The notes under the pieces: model-generated | What the model was told of the DNA's origin: nothing | Databases searched by the model: none | What the model saw: the letters and a program-made list of their open reading frames with translations, nothing else | Shown here: piece after piece, positions 22,940-25,943 of the stretch | Layout: every line of letters starts with the position of its first letter | How positions within the stretch are numbered: position 1 is the first letter of the stretch | DNA from: Bacteroidales bacterium | GTDB lineage: Bacteria > Bacteroidota > Bacteroidia > Bacteroidales > Marinilabiliaceae | Length of the DNA: 25,943 bases | Direction: 5' to 3' | NCBI GenBank assembly: GCA_004552385.1 | Contig: SFOL01000017.1 | Span: 1-25,943 of the forward strand | Made by a program: the position numbers and the translations under genes

Positions 22940-25330
22940 TTAAAACTCCACGCTCAGCTTCACGTTTACGCGCCTCGCCGTCAGGTAGTTTGGCACTCCG
23001 TATTTGTTGCCCTCTGTGTCCGCCACCCAGAAGTGTGAGATGGTGTTGGCGAAGTCGAACAGGTTGAACACCTCCACGCCCGCCTTGGCGGAGCGCAGGT
23101 GCCTTCTCTTCTGGCCCCCGTCTTTGCCTATGGCGAAGTCTTTATAGAGTCCAAGGTCCACGCGCTTGTAGCCCGGCATTCGGCTCGTCTGCTGCCACCT
23201 CTCGCTACCCGACGGGCCGAAGGGCAGGCCCGAGCCGAAAAACATGCTCAGCATGGCGGTTATGCTCTTGTTGCCAGGCATGTAGTCTTGCACCATCATC
23301 GAGAACTGCACCCTCTGGTCCGTGGGGCGGGCTATGCTGCCGTGGCCGTCGCCCCCTATGTCCTCCTTGGTCTGCATGATGCTCAGCGTGGCCCAGCTCT
23401 CAGCACCTTTTATCAGCTCTCCGTTCAGCTTGAAGTCTACGCCCGCGGCGTAACCTCTGGCCGAGTTGGCGGCCGCGTAGCGCAGGCGTACGTTGTCTAT
23501 GCTGTATGGGTTGATGTCTCTGAGCCACTTGTAGTAGGCCTCCACCGAGAATTTCATGGGCCTCTCCGTCGTGCCGAAATACAGGTCGGCGCCGCATATC
23601 ACTTGCCAGCTCTTCTGAGGCCCTACGCCCTTGTTGAGCGTGGCGTCGGCTCTCTTCATCTCGCGCAGGTTGGGCAGCTGGCTATACCTGCCTGCGGCCA
23701 GGCGCGCTCGCCATTTGCCAAAGCTCGCGGTCGCCGCGGCTCTGGGGCTCCATATCGTGTGCCCGCCGGGCGTCTGGTGCGCCAGGCGCATGCCGAGGGT
23801 GAGCGTCATAGTCCCGTCGCCTATCGGCAGCCCGCGCGTGCTGCTGCTCGCGCATGCCTCCGTGCGTGTCTGCCACAGGGCGTTGTCGGCCCTGCGGAGG
23901 CTGGTCATGGTCAGCGCGCCGGCCGATGGCGGGGCTATGTATCCGGCCGAATCGGTATATTCCCATTCGTCGGTGAGGTCGGTGTAGTGCTCGCGCGTCA
24001 CTTTCGCCTGGACCTTCAGGTCGTTATACTGCCCCATGCCCACCTCGCCGCCTGCGCTGAGCGAGTACACCTCGCCAAAGAGGAAGTTGCGCGCGTGCTG
24101 CATGTAGCCGCCCACCCCTATGTTCTCGCTTTGGTCCACGGCCGTCTCGCTCTGCGAGTTGGCGGCCTGTTGCAGCCAATACTCGCCCAGTATGTCATAC
24201 CTCTCTTCCTCTTCGGTGCGGAACATCGAGGCCGTCAGGCTCACTTTGCCGCCGCCCACTCTCCTGTCGGCCTGCGCCGCCACCACGCACGTGCGGTATT
24301 TGTCCGCCTCGCGCCCGTCAAAGTATATGGTCAGCTTCTTCGCGTCGGATATGGTGCCGAAGGTCGTCTCCCTGTCTTCGGGAGTGAACTTATACGTGTT
24401 CTGTGAGTAATAGGCCAGCAGGCCGATGGTTGTCGAGCCCCCGCCGGGCGTCAGCGTCCAGTAGGTCTGGACGTCGAAGAATGTAGGGGCGTAGTCTCCC
24501 TTGGTGTCCAGGCTGCCGAAAAGGTATTGGTTCGTCTTGTACCTGACGCCCGTTATGTGGGTCAGCCGCCCGCCCGCCGCCGCCCCCTCGGCGTGGGCCT
24601 GCGCCCCGAGGAGCGACACGCGCCCGCCGGCGTGGAACTCGCGAGGCCTCTTGTACCTCACGTCCAGCACACTCGACAGCTTGTCGCCATACGTGGCGTC
24701 GAACCCGCCCGCCGAGAAGTTCAGCTCCTCCACCATGTCCGGGTTCACGAAGCTCAAACCCTCCTGCTCGCCGGCCCTTATCAGGAATGGGCGGAACACC
24801 TCTACGCCGTTCACGTAGACCAGGTTCTCGTCAAAGCTGCCGCCCCTGACCCTGTATTGGCTGCTCAGCTCGTTGTTGCTCGCCACGCCCATCTGGCTCT
24901 TTATGACGGCCTCCACGCCCGCGTCGGCGCTCGCCATGCCCGTGGCCAGCGAGGCGTCTATGCCCTCAAAGCCCGCGGCCTGCCTGCGGCCTATTACCGA
25001 CACCTCGTCGCTCTCTATGTCGTCTATGTTCATCACTATGCGGATGTCGCGGCTCCGGGCGGGGATGCTGAGCGTGTCGGGTCTGTAGCCCAGGCAGCGC
25101 ACCGCCACGCGGGCGGGGTAGGGACCCGAGTAGCGGATGCCGAAGCGCCCATCGGCGTCTGTCACGGCGCCCGTTATGGTGCTCAGCTCCATTATTGTCG
25201 CGCCCTCTATGGGCCGCCCGCCCTTGTCCTCTATGCGGCCGGCGAAGCCTTGCGCCGCCGCTGTCAGCGCGCACGCCGTCGCCATGACGACCATGATGGC
25301 TTTTCGCGCCAGTGTCTCTATGCTCGGCAT
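22940..25330 (-). CDS. TonB-dependent receptor with CarboxypepD-regulatory-like N-domain
   Basis: A 796-residue outer-membrane receptor. A signal peptide (1-27, ending TAAAQ) precedes a carboxypeptidase-regulatory-like domain (about 28-103: GRIEDKGGRPIEGATIMEL, GAVTDADGRFGI, GYRPDTLSI). A TonB-box-like segment DEVSVIG (109-115) and the plug (about 120-228: SSQYRVRGGSFDENLVYVNG, GGFDATYGDKLSSVLDVRYK) follow, then a 22-strand-type barrel ending VKLSVEF with a terminal Phe. It imports a bulky ligand using TonB energy; no SusD follows, so a siderophore, cobalamin-like or other non-SusCD substrate is possible. Start choice: the -7 box at 25367-25374 puts the transcript start at about 25360, which rules against a TTG/ATG further up and favours the ATG at 25330 after an A-rich leader. 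The ATG at 25360 would be leaderless. Confidence 0.92.
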   Translation of the reverse strand: MPSIETLARKAIMVVMATACALTAAAQGFAGRIEDKGGRPIEGATIMELSTITGAVTDADGRFGIRYSGPYPARVAVRCLGYRPDTLSIPARSRDIRIVMNIDDIESDEVSVIGRRQAAGFEGIDASLATGMASADAGVEAVIKSQMGVASNNELSSQYRVRGGSFDENLVYVNGVEVFRPFLIRAGEQEGLSFVNPDMVEELNFSAGGFDATYGDKLSSVLDVRYKRPREFHAGGRVSLLGAQAHAEGAAAGGRLTHITGVRYKTNQYLFGSLDTKGDYAPTFFDVQTYWTLTPGGGSTTIGLLAYYSQNTYKFTPEDRETTFGTISDAKKLTIYFDGREADKYRTCVVAAQADRRVGGGKVSLTASMFRTEEEERYDILGEYWLQQAANSQSETAVDQSENIGVGGYMQHARNFLFGEVYSLSAGGEVGMGQYNDLKVQAKVTREHYTDLTDEWEYTDSAGYIAPPSAGALTMTSLRRADNALWQTRTEACASSSTRGLPIGDGTMTLTLGMRLAHQTPGGHTIWSPRAAATASFGKWRARLAAGRYSQLPNLREMKRADATLNKGVGPQKSWQVICGADLYFGTTERPMKFSVEAYYKWLRDINPYSIDNVRLRYAAANSARGYAAGVDFKLNGELIKGAESWATLSIMQTKEDIGGDGHGSIARPTDQRVQFSMMVQDYMPGNKSITAMLSMFFGSGLPFGPSGSERWQQTSRMPGYKRVDLGLYKDFAIGKDGGQKRRHLRSAKAGVEVFNLFDFANTISHFWVADTEGNKYGVPNYLTARRVNVKLSVEF

Positions 25331-25366
25331 CGTGATGCCCTTTTTTGAGTTCTGTGTCATGCTCCG

Positions 25367-25374
25367 CAAATATA
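25367..25374 (-). promoter_or_regulatory. -7 box of the TonB-dependent receptor gene
   Basis: TATATTTG on the minus strand fits TAnnTTTG exactly. The -33 region is poor, which suits an activated promoter. It fixes the receptor's start at 25330 with a leader of about 30 nt. Confidence 0.6.
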
Positions 25375-25385
25375 GCATAAATAAG

Positions 25386-25406
25386 CCGAGCCGACGTCTG
25401 GCTCGG
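25386..25406. promoter_or_regulatory. Perfect 7-bp dyad upstream of receptor promoter
   Basis: CCGAGCC (25386-25392) and GGCTCGG (25400-25406) are exact reverse complements with a 7-nt spacer. The dyad covers roughly -20 to -45 relative to the receptor's transcript start, where an activator or repressor would bind. It also lies in the divergent interval with the tRNA gene. Confidence 0.4.
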
Positions 25407-25462
25407 TGGGGCGGAGCTGGATTGATATTCAAGAAAAAATGAAAAAAAAACGGCGCCACCTA

Positions 25463-25492
25463 TTGCGCATAACGGCAAAATGCCTATCTTTG
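25463..25492 (+). promoter_or_regulatory. Promoter of tRNA-Ser
   Basis: TTG (25463-25465) and TATCTTTG (25485-25492) with a 19-nt spacer match the Bacteroides consensus very well. A strong A-rich tract lies upstream (25431-25450). Transcription should start a few bases before the tRNA. Confidence 0.7.
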
Positions 25493-25505
25493 CATCGTCA
25501 ATCAA

Positions 25506-25590
25506 GGAGAGATGGCAGAGTGGTCGAATGCACCTGTCTTGAAAACAGGCGTACAGCGATGTACCCGGGGTTCGAATCCCTGTCTCTCCG
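25506..25590 (+). tRNA. tRNA-Ser(TGA)
   Basis: An 85-nt class II tRNA. The acceptor GGAGAGA (25506-25512) pairs with TCTCTCC (25583-25589). The anticodon arm CCTGT-CTTGAAA-ACAGG shows anticodon TGA, decoding UCA. A long variable arm follows, as expected for serine, then the T arm with loop TTCGAAT. G25590 is the discriminator and is followed by CCG, so the CCA end is not encoded in full and must be added after transcription. Confidence 0.96.
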
Positions 25591-25597
25591 CCGCAGA

Positions 25598-25630
25598 AGA
25601 GCTTTGGATGTTTTCCAGAGCTCTTTTTTT
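25598..25630 (+). terminator. Intrinsic terminator of tRNA-Ser
   Basis: AGAGCTTTGG (25598-25607) pairs with CCAGAGCTCT (25615-25624) with one U-G pair, then a run of seven T. It lies 8 nt after the tRNA; a textbook rho-independent terminator. Confidence 0.88.
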
Positions 25631-25943
25631 GTTTGCCATAACATTACATTGAAAGCATCTTGATCCTCAATCTGCGAGAATAGCACCCCCGCGCTTTCTT
25701 TCGCTTGCCGTGGCCGTGTTTGCTCAAGCATGGGCGCCAGGCTCTGACGAAATCGCCGAGCCGACGGCGCGACCGTCAAAATCGTCAGAAGAAAGCAACG
25801 AATTTGGGGCGTTTGCGTACAAAAACGCTATTAACCAATAATTTAGAAGCTGTTTTGAAATAGACGAAAATTATTGATATATGGTAGTTTAAATTATTGA
25901 TTATCAGTTGGTTAACTGAAATATTATTCGTAACTTAATGAGT
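25631..25943. other. Gene-free, dyad-rich interval downstream of tRNA-Ser
   Basis: No credible gene is seen in these 313 bases. The first half is GC-rich and holds a nested dyad: TCTGACGA (25743-25750) with TCGTCAGA (25782-25789) enclosing CGCCG/CGGCG. A second hairpin GCGTTT/AAACGC lies at 25809-25828. The last 110 bases turn sharply AT-rich. A minus-strand open frame crosses this area, but it runs antisense through the tRNA and is not believed. It may be a non-coding RNA, a dispersed repeat or the edge of an integrated element. Confidence 0.5.

Noticed and set aside
23099..24406. A 435-codon plus-strand open frame
   Set aside because: It is antisense to the barrel of the TonB-dependent receptor and has no recognisable domain.
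25498..25779. A minus-strand open frame of 93 codons over tRNA-Ser and its flank
   Set aside because: It begins with TTG and runs antisense through the whole tRNA and its terminator; the tRNA is certain, so coding is not believable.
1..25943. CRISPR arrays, insertion sequences, phage genes, toxin-antitoxin or restriction genes
   Set aside because: No regularly spaced repeats, transposase motifs or related domains were seen on either strand.

Overview
The window looks like a chromosomal segment of a GC-rich Bacteroidales bacterium, most likely Muribaculaceae or a close relative. This rests on protein families largely confined to Bacteroidota (DUF4270, DUF4290, TonB-dependent receptor with a carboxypeptidase-regulatory-like N-domain, LytS/LytTR signalling), lipoproteins with Bacteroidota-style lipoboxes, and promoters of the Bacteroides type (TAnnTTTG at -7) instead of sigma70 boxes. 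Family placement is inference from style, not from a marker-gene comparison.

Layout. (1) <1-5804, minus strand: a LytTR response regulator, then a DUF4270 lipoprotein, an outer-membrane beta-barrel protein, a Kelch lipoprotein and the N-terminal part of a LytS-type histidine kinase that runs off the left edge. A two-component pair appears to bracket three envelope genes. (2) 5981-8392, plus strand: a secreted GH53 endo-galactanase and a lipoprotein with a FISUMP/DUF1566-like C-terminal domain. (3) 8451-18017, minus strand: seven tightly packed genes (gaps 11-81 nt) in the order DUF4290, murA, TPR/PD40 protein, DEDDh exonuclease, FAH hydrolase, a 1259-residue NtrY-like sensor kinase and an orphan membrane-anchored exported protein. 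(4) 18278-19567, minus strand: an O-acetylhomoserine sulfhydrylase (MetY-like) gene followed by a perfect 15-bp hairpin. (5) 19825-22104, plus strand: a two-gene NatAB-type ABC exporter, ending at a perfect 22-bp bidirectional hairpin shared with the convergent DIP1984-family gene. (6) 22940-25330, minus strand: a TonB-dependent receptor without a SusD partner. (7) 25506-25590: tRNA-Ser(TGA) with its own promoter and terminator, followed by 313 bp of gene-free, dyad-rich sequence to the right edge.

Functionally the region is about the cell envelope: peptidoglycan precursor synthesis (MurA, with Asp replacing the catalytic Cys, which predicts intrinsic fosfomycin resistance), outer-membrane proteins and lipoproteins, glycan degradation, export, and two membrane sensor kinases. 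No phage, IS, CRISPR or toxin-antitoxin genes were seen. I found no convincing wholly new defence-like system. The most unusual arrangements are the split regulator/kinase bracket around the DUF4270 cluster, and the giant sensor kinase plus orphan membrane protein at the end of the murA gene run.
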